From: SLRI01 sp942491185
GTDB taxonomy: Bacteria; Pseudomonadota; Alphaproteobacteria; Geminicoccales; Geminicoccaceae
Assembly: GCA_942491185.1 (NCBI GenBank)
Contig: CALOAB010000016.1
Coordinates: forward strand, 124,001 to 188,000
DNA: 64,000 nt
Direction of reading: 5' to 3'
Shown here piece by piece: positions 35,192 to 42,640 of the stretch (its first letter is position 1; each line of letters opens with the position of its first letter). The translations under genes and the position numbers were made by a program. The notes under the pieces were generated by a model. That model was not told the DNA's origin, searched no databases, and saw only the letters and a program-made list of their open reading frames with translations.

Positions 35192-35430
35192 CAGAGATAG
35201 GGCCAGTCACCCTCGATGGGACGGCTAAGAAAGGCGCCGACACGCTCGTCGATCTCTTCGCACAGCCTGGAGACCTGGCTTTTGGAGATTCCGTTCATGC
35301 CGAGCGTCTTGACTAGGTCGTCGACTGATCGCGTTGAGATGCCGTGGATGTAGGCCTCCTGAATGACCGCCGTCAGCGCCTTCTCCCCCAGCCGGCGCGG
35401 CTCCAGGAAGCCCGGGAAATAAGACCCGTC

Positions 35431-35491
35431 GAAGGCCAGGAGGCCTTCGACCCCAACCCTGGAAGGGACGCGGTCAGCAGACCGCGGCGGG
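35431..35491 (+). repeat. 61-bp three-hairpin element, copy B4 (in IS256)
   Basis: Inserted exactly between the KLR and DGSYFPG codons. With host GTC (35428-35430), hairpin 1 is GTCGAAGGCC-AGGA-GGCCTTCGAC, hairpin 2 CCCT-GGA-AGGG, hairpin 3 CGCGGTC-AGCA-GACCGCG. The host-sense frame reads six codons into it and meets TGA. Confidence 0.85.
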
Positions 35492-36257
35492 CCTCAGCTT
35501 CGGAATACGCAGCTCGACCGTCCCGGCGCGCGTCTCCCAGACCCGCTCACGATAGCCGTTGCGCTGCACCAGCCGCTCGGCACTCTTCTCGCCCCATGGC
35601 GCTCCCGTCTTGGTGCCAACGTCCAACTCCATGAGCCGCTCGGCGGCAAAACCGAGCATCTCCCGCAGCAGATCGGCGTCGGACGTCTTCTCCAAAAGCC
35701 CCTGAAGGGCCATCATCTCATCGGTCATCAGTGGTCGCTCCGGTTCAGGTTGATGTTCACAACCCGACCCTACCGGAGAACCGCTGATGGCCACCGTCAG
35801 CTACACCACCTCATGGGACACGACCCAACTCCGCATCGACAAGATGACCGTCTGGCGCTGGCGCATGCGGCTGCTGCGGGCGCTCCTGGGCGACGGCGAG
35901 ATCCGCGCGAGGCGGCTCGAGGGTATCGTCGAGGTGGCCGAGAAGTTCTTCCGAGAGTCCCGCAAGGGCTCGCGGGAATGGGTCGATCACGAGCGTGATC
36001 CGGCCCGCCACCCCAAACCCGATCGGCCCCGCTGGCGAGACTTTCGGCGTCTCCGGCGTCTCTTTCCCGCGGGATTGTCGCGATGGCAGATCCCGGTCCT
36101 GACCCCAGTCCTGACGATGACGGACCGGGCCGGCGGCAATCGCGCCGACGTGACGTACCTGACCCATTGCTCGTCCTTCCAGCTCAATGGCAAAATGATG
36201 ACATCAAATGACGGGACTGAACAACCTAGTGCCTCTGCGCTTGGAAAGGGAATCCAC

Positions 36258-36640
36258 CCACCCCATGCGACAAGCTGCATGGGGACCCCAGTGGATCGAC
36301 GTCACCTGCCTCGAGATTCGCCAGAACGGCCGCAGCGTCTCGGCCGTGACCGTCGCCGTTGCAGGCAATCGTGACGGCTAGTGTGAGGTCTTGCGAATCA
36401 ACATCGGCGCCTCAAGAAGCCGAAATCTCCCGAATTAACTTCATGCTCAGTCTCGCTGCGCGCAGCCTGCACCGTATCAAGCACGCCATTTCCGACGCCG
36501 CGATCCGCCATGCGTTGACCCTGGCCGACCGGAAGGGTGCGACGACTGTCTGGCGTCATGTCGCCGATGAACAGCGCCTGCGCTGGAAGAGCAGAGGTCG
36601 TTCAACCTTGACGCTACGTCATGCCATCGAGGGTTGAAAT
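36258..36640 (+). pseudogene. Decayed IS256-family transposase fragment with insert C2
   Basis: After a C-type palindromic insert (about 36258-36292; CCCCATGC and GCATGGGG arms, then GACCCC) the plus strand reads WIDVTCLEIRQNGRSVSAVTVAVAGNRDG, then a stop, then poorly conserved IS256-like residues ending VWRHVADEQRLRW near 36590. The insert is at the same codon junction (W-ID) as C1 in the other IS256 copy. No inverted repeats were found. Confidence 0.6.
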
Positions 36641-36960
36641 CAAGCAGCCAGCGTCGCAGTGCGCGACTCGATCTCTGACAAGGCCTGCTCCAGCACGTCT
36701 CTATCCGGAGGCGCGGAAGAGTTGCATCGCTGCCGCGCGATGGCTTCGAGCGTTGCCGCTTTCTGGCTCAGGGGAGCGTGGCCGAAGGTGCCGGCGGAGC
36801 CGGCGAGCTGGTGGGCGAGATTGACGATCCGGGCCAGCGCGTCGGGATCAATGGTGACGCATTCGATCGCCGTGCGCAGCGCCCCGACGCGCTCTATCGT
36901 GCGCGCGGCAAAACGGGCTCGAAGATCGGCGAGTGGGTCAAGCATCATTGGGGCCTTCAT
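36640..36960 (-). CDS. Hpt (histidine phosphotransfer) domain protein
   Basis: 106 residues, the length of a single Hpt domain. The phosphorylated His is in AHQLAGSAGTFGHAPLS. The start is ATG 36960 (MKAPMMLDP) or 36948; both overlap the 3' end of the response-regulator gene, so translation is coupled. It should shuttle phosphate between the hybrid kinase/response regulator encoded upstream and another receiver. Confidence 0.82.
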   Translation of the reverse strand: MKAPMMLDPLADLRARFAARTIERVGALRTAIECVTIDPDALARIVNLAHQLAGSAGTFGHAPLSQKAATLEAIARQRCNSSAPPDRDVLEQALSEIESRTATLAA

Positions 36961-37402
36961 TGGCGTGAAGCTGGCGCAATTGCTCGGCAAGCGTCATCGG
37001 GTCGAAGGGCTTGGCGATGACCGCAAGTGCGCCCTTGGCGCTGTAGCGCTCGAGATCGCGCGGCTGAACGCGAGCGGTCAGGAAGACGACGGGAATGTGA
37101 GCGGTTGATGGTTCGGCCTTAAGGTGGCCCAGCGCCTCGACGCCATCCATCACCGGCATCATGACATCGAGAAGGATGAGGTCCGGTGCATCGCGTGTCG
37201 CGAGCGCAAGGGCTACCGCGCCATCGGCACAAGCGACGACGTCGAGCCCGCCGACCCGGGCAAGCGCCAGCTCGATGACGGCGCGGATGTCCGGATCGTC
37301 CTCGGCGACGAGCACGCGCGCGAGCTGGGCTGCGGCGGGCCGGGCAGCACTCCTGGTAGCTGCATCGACATCGTGGCGCTCTGCTGAAGTGGATACCTGC
37401 AT
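36938..37402 (-). CDS. Single-domain response regulator (CheY-like)
   Basis: 154 residues: a 25-residue Ala-rich leader, then one receiver domain. Acidic pocket AEDDPD, phospho-acceptor Asp in LILLDVMMPVMDG, Thr in VVFLTAR, Lys in VIAKPFDP. No output domain. It lies between the hybrid kinase gene and the Hpt gene and overlaps the latter, so the three form a phosphorelay operon. Confidence 0.88.
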   Translation of the reverse strand: MQVSTSAERHDVDAATRSAARPAAAQLARVLVAEDDPDIRAVIELALARVGGLDVVACADGAVALALATRDAPDLILLDVMMPVMDGVEALGHLKAEPSTAHIPVVFLTARVQPRDLERYSAKGALAVIAKPFDPMTLAEQLRQLHANEGPNDA

Positions 37403-37405
37403 CGT

Positions 37406-38860
37406 TCAATCCGCCAGCACGATAGCGACGCGAAGGGCTTCGACACCGGTAGCACTGGTATCAGTCGGATCATCGTCGGCCATGACGGCGACCGGGCACG
37501 CCAGCGAAGCTGATGCAGGAGCCCTGGAAGTGCGACAGAGTTTGAGCCAGACGACGCCAATGCCTTCCATCGCCTCGATCACGAAGCTGCTGTCGACTTC
37601 GGGTGCGCTGCCGATTCGGCCGAGCAGGCAGTCGACGGCGCGGCGCAGACGATCGCCGTCGACCGTTCGATCGATGGAGCGGCAGGCGCGGGTGAGCGCC
37701 ACATCGAGCCTTGCTGCATGGGCGGGCTGCTGGCGGGCAGTGACCGCGGCGTCGAGTGCTACACCGAACGGCAGGCGTGCCGACACGAGCGGTGCCTCGG
37801 CGACCGAAGCGCCATCCGGGTCGATGAGGGCGGCCACCAGCAGCGCCAGGCGGTTCGCGTTCGCCATGGCCTGATCGACCAGTGGCTTCGCCTCGGGCGG
37901 TAGCGGCGCCAGCGCACCTCCGGCAAGCAGGCCGAGTGCGCCTCGGATGGCTGTCAAAGGCGTCCGCAGCTTGTGGCCGAGAGCGCTCATCGTGCCATCC
38001 GCGAGCCGCTCCACCTCGCTCGGCATTGCGGTTTCGCGGCAAAGGCCCTCCAGCCGGACAACGCGACCGCGCCGATCACGCTCGGCTGCAATATCGATCG
38101 CAAGATCGTGCGCGCGGCCGGCTACCGGCGGCTCGACAAGGATGACAGAGAGGCGGTCGGCACCGGCCCGAAGCTCACGCCGGGCAACGCTGAGGCTATG
38201 GCGCATGCGCGCCGGGAGCCGGCGGATCAGGACCTTGTCGGCGGCACCGGCGATGGCGGGGTCCACCCCGATCAGCCGCCCGACGTCGCCGATGAGCCGC
38301 ACCTGCCGATCAGCTGCGGACCAGACGAAGCGGCCGACATGCGGCTGCCCCCATGGGCTCGCTATTGCCGATGGGCCGGGGCTTTCGGCCATTCTGCGGC
38401 GGTTTCGCTCGATCGCCATGGTGACGGTGCGGACGACCAGCGCTGGTGTCATCTCGCCTTTTGGCAGGAAATCTTCAGCACCTTTGCGAATCACGGCCTG
38501 GGTCAGGAGTTGGTCATCGGCGGCTTGCCCGCTCGAGACGATGATCGGGACATCGGGTGCCGCTGCCTGGACGCGGGCGATAAGGTCACCGCCCCTGGCG
38601 TCGGGCAAGGAGAGGTCGAGCAGGAGGGCGGCGAACCGCCGTAAGGAAAGGTGCTCCAGGGCGTCGCCGAGCGTCGGCGCCCAACTGACCCGGAGGTCAT
38701 CACAATCGGCCAGATGCGCCTGCATCAGGCGGGCATCGGCGGCGTTGTCCTCGATCAGCAGGACATCGAGCCGATCCCCCAGGCCAGCATCAGACGAGGC
38801 ACCGACCGCTGGCGGCGGTGCCACGGGTGCCGGGGAGGAACTGAGCTCTTGCATCGACAC
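37406..38860 (-). CDS. Receiver-histidine kinase hybrid with degenerate ATPase region
   Basis: 484 residues. N-terminal receiver (VLLIEDNAADARL; Asp in LLLDLSLPDARGG; Lys in FLPKGE), a central region of PAS-like size, then a HisKA-type helix pair with ALGHKLRTPLTAIRG, where His is the phospho-site. After it the expected HATPase N, G1 and G2 boxes are not recognisable: the last 130 residues have no NAxK or DxGxG motif. This resembles phosphotransferases such as ChpT that kept the dimerisation helices but lost ATP binding. It leads the operon with the CheY-like and Hpt genes. Confidence 0.75.
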   Translation of the reverse strand: MSMQELSSSPAPVAPPPAVGASSDAGLGDRLDVLLIEDNAADARLMQAHLADCDDLRVSWAPTLGDALEHLSLRRFAALLLDLSLPDARGGDLIARVQAAAPDVPIIVSSGQAADDQLLTQAVIRKGAEDFLPKGEMTPALVVRTVTMAIERNRRRMAESPGPSAIASPWGQPHVGRFVWSAADRQVRLIGDVGRLIGVDPAIAGAADKVLIRRLPARMRHSLSVARRELRAGADRLSVILVEPPVAGRAHDLAIDIAAERDRRGRVVRLEGLCRETAMPSEVERLADGTMSALGHKLRTPLTAIRGALGLLAGGALAPLPPEAKPLVDQAMANANRLALLVAALIDPDGASVAEAPLVSARLPFGVALDAAVTARQQPAHAARLDVALTRACRSIDRTVDGDRLRRAVDCLLGRIGSAPEVDSSFVIEAMEGIGVVWLKLCRTSRAPASASLACPVAVMADDDPTDTSATGVEALRVAIVLAD

Positions 38861-38982
38861 TCGCGCTGCGGTTGACAGAGTGCGGCCGCAAAGCGTCGCA
38901 TCCCCTTCATCTCTCCAGTATCTCGCGATGCTCCTAAGGTTCGGTTAATGCGGCGAGATGCCCGCAACGGAAGGATAGGCAG

Positions 38983-39978
38983 ATGCACGGCGAGACTGCA
39001 GCTGGGAAGGAACGTCCCTGGCTGATTTGGGATGCGCACGCTTGTCTGCCCTTGCATCCCGATGCGGATGTGGCGGTTCTCGAGCGCCACAGGAAGGCCG
39101 GCTGCAGCTTCGTCTCGGTCAATATCGGCATGGACATGAACCCGCTTGAGCAGATCATGCCGGTGATCGCGAGCTTTCGCCGGCAGCTCAAGTCTCGCTC
39201 GGACCTCTTCGTCGAGGCGCACCGGGTGGCCGATGTCGAGGCTGCGTATGGCTCGGGCCGGCTCGCCGTCGGCTTCGATCTGGAGGGCGCCATGCCGCTC
39301 ATGGGTCGACCGGAGATGGTGCAGCTGTTTGCCGATCTGGGGGTTCGGCAGATGCATCTGGCCTACAACCGCAACAACGAGGTGGGCGGCGGCTGCTACG
39401 ACGACGATATTCCGTTGAGCGCGCTCGGCCGTGAGGTTGTTGCAGCGATCAACCGGGCTGGCATGCTGATGGATTGCTCGCATACCGGCTATCGGACCAG
39501 CCTCGACGTGATGGCCATATCGACCGCTCCGGTCATCTTCAGCCATGCCAATGCGCGGGCGCTCACCGATGACCGGCGCAACATCACCGACGAGCAGATT
39601 CGCGCCTGCATCGCCACGGGCGGGATCGTCTGCGTCAACGGCGTCGGGCGGTTCTTGAGCGATTCAGCGGCGCGAACGCCAGCACTGCTCGCGCAGATCG
39701 ACCATCTCGTCCAGCGCTACGGTGCCGACCATGTCGGCCTCGGCATCGACTACAGCTACCCGGCAGGTGGGCTCGAGGACGATCCGCCCGGCCTCGACAA
39801 GGACTATTGGTGGCCACCGGCGCACGGCTATGTCGGCGGGCTCAACATCAAGATCGCAGCACCTGAGCAGATCCCCGAGATCATCGAGGGCATGGTCGAT
39901 CTCGGCTATGATGAAGCATCGATCCGGGGCATTCTCGGGCTGAACATGCTCGGTGTCGCGCGGCGCGTCTGGGGCTGA
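38983..39978 (+). CDS. Membrane dipeptidase (peptidase M19) family protein
   Basis: 331 residues. Motifs of the renal-dipeptidase family are present: FDLEGAMPLMG, LAYNRNNEVGGGC, MLMDCSHTGYRTSLDVM, PVIFSHANARALTDDRRNI and GLGIDYSYP. The usual HxD near the N-terminus appears as WDAHACLP, so one metal ligand position may differ. It should hydrolyse dipeptides or related amides with zinc. GAAGGATAGGCAG precedes ATG 38983. It is divergent from the phosphorelay operon. Confidence 0.82.
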   Translation: MHGETAAGKERPWLIWDAHACLPLHPDADVAVLERHRKAGCSFVSVNIGMDMNPLEQIMPVIASFRRQLKSRSDLFVEAHRVADVEAAYGSGRLAVGFDLEGAMPLMGRPEMVQLFADLGVRQMHLAYNRNNEVGGGCYDDDIPLSALGREVVAAINRAGMLMDCSHTGYRTSLDVMAISTAPVIFSHANARALTDDRRNITDEQIRACIATGGIVCVNGVGRFLSDSAARTPALLAQIDHLVQRYGADHVGLGIDYSYPAGGLEDDPPGLDKDYWWPPAHGYVGGLNIKIAAPEQIPEIIEGMVDLGYDEASIRGILGLNMLGVARRVWG

Positions 39979-40058
39979 CGGATCGTCGGGATTGTGGTCT
40001 GCTAGCGGCAGGGCTTTGGCGGCTCGGTTAAACCGCAGTTGATTTCTTGGGGACGGCA

Positions 40059-40901
40059 ATGACGACGGCGATCACCTATTGGGACGGCGAATGGCGAGAT
40101 GGGGCGACGCCGTTGATCGGGCCGCACGACCATGCCTTCTTCATGGCGAGCGTGGTGTTCGACGGGGCGCGTGCCTTTGATGGCCGGACCCCGGATCTCG
40201 ATCGCCATTGCGCACGCGTGCTCGTTTCCGCGCGCAGCATGCTGCTCCAGCCAGACATCTCGGCAGATGCGATTGCGGCGCTGTGTCGAGACGGCGTGGC
40301 GCAGTTCGCGAAGGACGCCGAGCTCTATATTCGGCCGATGTTCTTTGCGATGCGCGGCTTTGTGCTGCCGGAGCCCGAGTCGACGCGCTTCGTTCTGGCC
40401 ATCCACACCTTGGCCATGCCGGCTCCCGGTGAGCTTGCCGTGTGCTTCTCGAGCTATCGACGGCCAGCGCGGGATGCGGCGCCGACCGATGCCAAGGCCT
40501 CTTGTCTCTACCCCAACATGCAACGCGCCCTGGCCGAGGCGCAAAAGCGAGGCTTTCAGAACGCCATCACCAGCGACCCATCGGGGAACATCGCCGAGCT
40601 CGCGACGGCCAACCTCTGGATCGCCAAGGACGGGGTGGCGCTCACGCCGGTCTGCAACGGCACGTTCCTCAATGGCATCACGCGCCAGCGGGTCATGCAG
40701 CTCTTGCGCGCCGACGGTGTCCCTGTCGAGGAGACGACGCTGACCGCGAGCGACATCATGGCGGCGGACGAGGTCTTCACCACCGGCAATTACGGCAAGG
40801 TGCTGCCGATCACCCGGGTCGAGGACAAGGCTTTCGCGGTCGGGCCCGTCTATCGCCGCGCGCGCGAGCTCTATTGGGATTTCTCGGCCTCCGACAGCTG
40901 A
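40059..40901 (+). CDS. Class IV aminotransferase (branched-chain/D-amino-acid type)
   Basis: 280 residues. Fold-type IV PLP enzyme: GPHDHAFFMASVVFDGARAFDG at the start (residues about 16-37, shown as family landmark), PLP Lys in DAKASCLYPNMQRALAEA, and the TTGNYGKVLPITRVED segment near the C-terminus. ATG 40059 with GGGGACGGCA in front is preferred to the in-frame codon at 40047. It transfers an amino group between an amino acid and an oxoacid; the chain specificity is open. It stands alone, 80 bp after the dipeptidase gene. Confidence 0.85.
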   Translation: MTTAITYWDGEWRDGATPLIGPHDHAFFMASVVFDGARAFDGRTPDLDRHCARVLVSARSMLLQPDISADAIAALCRDGVAQFAKDAELYIRPMFFAMRGFVLPEPESTRFVLAIHTLAMPAPGELAVCFSSYRRPARDAAPTDAKASCLYPNMQRALAEAQKRGFQNAITSDPSGNIAELATANLWIAKDGVALTPVCNGTFLNGITRQRVMQLLRADGVPVEETTLTASDIMAADEVFTTGNYGKVLPITRVEDKAFAVGPVYRRARELYWDFSASDS

Positions 40902-41077
40902 GCTATAGTGCCGGATCGGCAACGGTCGAACGCACTCGAGTGCGCGGGGCACCTCTTGGTCGCGCCTAGAGAACACAAAGTCGTAGGTCAGCGATCGGCC
41001 GGCCCTCGCACTGCCTACATGTTGATCGTCCGGCCAGCGCGGCTGGTTGTTCGTTAAGCGGCAGGGAGTGGTCGGCC

Positions 41078-42013
41078 ATGGCGTATCTCGACTTCGGCAC
41101 TACGGCGCTCGCTGGCGTGATCGGTGATCCACGATTGCGGGTCATTGACCTCGTGCAAGGGTTCTCGATCGAGACGACGCCGAAGCAGGCCAGGAACGTC
41201 GAGAGCTTCGCGGCGGTGCTGCCGCGCGGCAGTCGCGTGTTCATTGCCTTCATTCCCGGCGATAGCCCGGATGCGATCGTGGCACTTGCGGATCGACTGG
41301 TGGCCGAGGGCATGGTGCCGGTGCCGCATGTGCCGGCGCGCAACTTTGCCTGTCTGCGGGACTTCGAGAGCTACGTGACAGCACTCTACGCGAGAGGTGT
41401 CCGGCAAGCGCTGCTGCTCGCCGGCGGCGCCCGGGATGCGGCAGGCAGCCTCACCAGCTCGCTCGAGTTGCTGGATAGTGGCGTGATGGAGGGGTTGGGC
41501 TTCGAGCAGCTCTTCGTCGCTGGCCATCCCGAAGGTAGCCCTGACATCAGCCGCAATGACCTCGCCGAGGCGCTGGCCAAGAAGAACGCCTACGCGCGGC
41601 AGACGGGCGTGCCGGTCACCATCGTCACACAGTTTGGCTTCGACGCCGAGATCATGCTCGCCTGGGCGCAGGCCATGGGAGATGCCGGCAATCGCCTGCC
41701 GGTGCGGATCGGAGTGGCCGGCCCAGCTTCGCTCACCAATTTGGTCAAGTATGCCAAATTGTGTGGGGTCAACGCGTCGATGAGCATGCTCACCAAAGCG
41801 GGGGGCAAGCTCTTCCAGCTGGTCGGTCAGGCGACGCCAGATGGCTTGCTCGCCGATCTTGCCGTCGGCCGCAGCGGATGGGCCGATCTCATTCAGGACG
41901 TGCACTTTTATCCATTTGGCGGCTTCGACAAGACGGCGCGCTGGGCCGGTTCTGTGGCACAGGGCAGCTTCGCGATGCAGCGCGGCGGCTCAGGCTTCAC
42001 TGTCCAGGGCTGA
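41078..42013 (+). CDS. Methylenetetrahydrofolate reductase-family protein
   Basis: 311 residues, a TIM-barrel flavoprotein fold. The MetF active-site Glu fits FSIETTPKQARN. Family-like segments include VPHVPARNF, ALLLAGGARDAAG (MetF-like LRGD position is altered), VAGHPEGSPDISRN and VTQFGFDAEIMLAWAQ. MetF-like paralogues that do not act on standard folate metabolism are common, so the reaction is not certain. Its last codons overlap the convergent flavodoxin-fold gene by 24 bp. Confidence 0.8.
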   Translation: MAYLDFGTTALAGVIGDPRLRVIDLVQGFSIETTPKQARNVESFAAVLPRGSRVFIAFIPGDSPDAIVALADRLVAEGMVPVPHVPARNFACLRDFESYVTALYARGVRQALLLAGGARDAAGSLTSSLELLDSGVMEGLGFEQLFVAGHPEGSPDISRNDLAEALAKKNAYARQTGVPVTIVTQFGFDAEIMLAWAQAMGDAGNRLPVRIGVAGPASLTNLVKYAKLCGVNASMSMLTKAGGKLFQLVGQATPDGLLADLAVGRSGWADLIQDVHFYPFGGFDKTARWAGSVAQGSFAMQRGGSGFTVQG

Positions 42014-42640
42014 GCCGAGGCGCATGCGCAGCTGATCGCTCGGCACGTCGAGCGGCAGCGCCTCGAGCTTCCTTGTCACTTTCTTCACGAAGGCGGCGCG
42101 GCTTTCTTGTGTCGAGCTGTCCATCTTGTAGTGGGCGGCCCAGAACGTTCGCGCGCGTCGGTGCACGAGCGGCTTGAGGCCGCGCATGATGATCCGCCGG
42201 CCCGGATCGCCGACCCAGCGGGTCCAGAGCCAGGGCGCGCCATAGGTCGAGACGGCGCCGAGGCAGCCGATATGCTGCAGCAGCGGCTGGATCGGCTGGT
42301 TGCCTTTGGGCATGGTGAAGGTGACGTGCGGGACGAGGACGCGCTCCAGCCAACCCTTCAGCATGGCCGGCTGGCCGTACCACCAGGTCGGGTAGACGAA
42401 GATGAGGCCGTTGCACCAGGCGAGGCGCTCCAGATGCGCGCGGACGTGGTCCAGATTGTTGCCTTCGGTGTGGTAGCTGCGGCGCTCGTCGGCGCTCATG
42501 GCCGGGGCGAAGCTCTCGCCGTAAAGGTCGATGTTGCGGACCTCGTGGCCGCGTGCCTGAAGTGTCGTGCAAACCAGCTCGTTGAGGGACCGGTTGAAGC
42601 TCTCGGCGACCGGATGGGCGTGAACGACCAGGGCGCGCAT
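41990..42640 (-). CDS. NAD(P)H dehydrogenase (quinone)-like flavodoxin-fold protein
   Basis: 216 residues. Starts MRALVVHAHPVAESFNRSL, the NQO/KefF-family FMN phosphate loop, with VYPTWWYGQPAMLKGWLERV as the second family landmark. It should reduce quinones or similar two-electron acceptors using NAD(P)H. Start 42640 touches the stop of the paralogous upstream gene (1-bp overlap). Confidence 0.83.
   Translation of the reverse strand: MRALVVHAHPVAESFNRSLNELVCTTLQARGHEVRNIDLYGESFAPAMSADERRSYHTEGNNLDHVRAHLERLAWCNGLIFVYPTWWYGQPAMLKGWLERVLVPHVTFTMPKGNQPIQPLLQHIGCLGAVSTYGAPWLWTRWVGDPGRRIIMRGLKPLVHRRARTFWAAHYKMDSSTQESRAAFVKKVTRKLEALPLDVPSDQLRMRLGSALDSEA

Larger units (their letters stand above)
34427..35728 (-). 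pseudogene. IS256-family transposase with two inserts and a 4-bp duplication
   Basis: Start MTDEMMALQGLLEK at 35728 with GYRERVWETRAGTVELRIPKLR, then element B4, then DGSYFPGFLEPRR, MNGISKSQVSRLCEEIDERV and PIEGDWPYLW, then the 37-bp insert C1, then IDATYVKVRRNGRIVSVAV and GRREVLGMSI. There an ATCG duplication (about 35036-35043) shifts the frame, after which GASEAETFWTDFLRQLA, VKLVISDAHEGIKAA and NPIERLNGEIKRRTDVVGIF continue to 34427. 1302 minus 61, 37 and 4 equals 1200 bp, 400 codons, the normal IS256 length. Confidence 0.85.
34358..35825 (-). mobile_element. IS256-family insertion sequence inserted in the IS1595 gene
   Basis: Terminal inverted repeats begin GGTCGTGTCCC and continue about 26 bp with few mismatches (34358 rightwards; complement ending at 35825, with CAGCTACACCACCTCA near the right end). 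The flanks are an 8-bp duplication with one mismatch, CAACTCGG at 34350-34357 and CAACTCCG at 35826-35833, as expected for IS256. Length 1468 bp. Confidence 0.8.
32642..36154 (+). pseudogene. IS1595-family transposase, split by two insertion sequences and truncated
   Basis: Three separated pieces join in one frame. 32642-32681 gives MDQAGFRRLCAGV. 34036-34357 continues RRLSVMQIGELRSRL, a zinc-ribbon (CVHCGR...CTDCGRTFSS) and TGTVLAGVRRPEGLF. From 35834 it resumes IDKMTVWRWRMRLLRALL, GIVEVAEKFFRESRKGSREWV and RWQIPVLT. The expected zinc-ribbon plus ISXO2-like DDE layout is clear (EADEKFF-type motif here EVAEKFF). The last third of the domain is missing after about 36154. GGGAGGGG precedes the ATG. 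An IS630 element splits the gene at 32681/34036 and an IS256 element at 34357/35834. Confidence 0.75.

Noticed and set aside
30650..35491. Rho-independent terminators
   Set aside because: The hairpins are not followed by T runs on either strand and sit inside coding frames at exact codon-compatible positions.
30650..35491. Small self-cleaving ribozyme (hammerhead, twister)
   Set aside because: I could not find the conserved cores of these ribozymes in either strand, and 61 nt of mostly stem leaves no room for a catalytic core.
30595..36292. CRISPR array or attC sites as explanation of the repeated hairpins
   Set aside because: The repeats are not regularly spaced, lie inside different genes, have no spacers between them and lack attC core sites.
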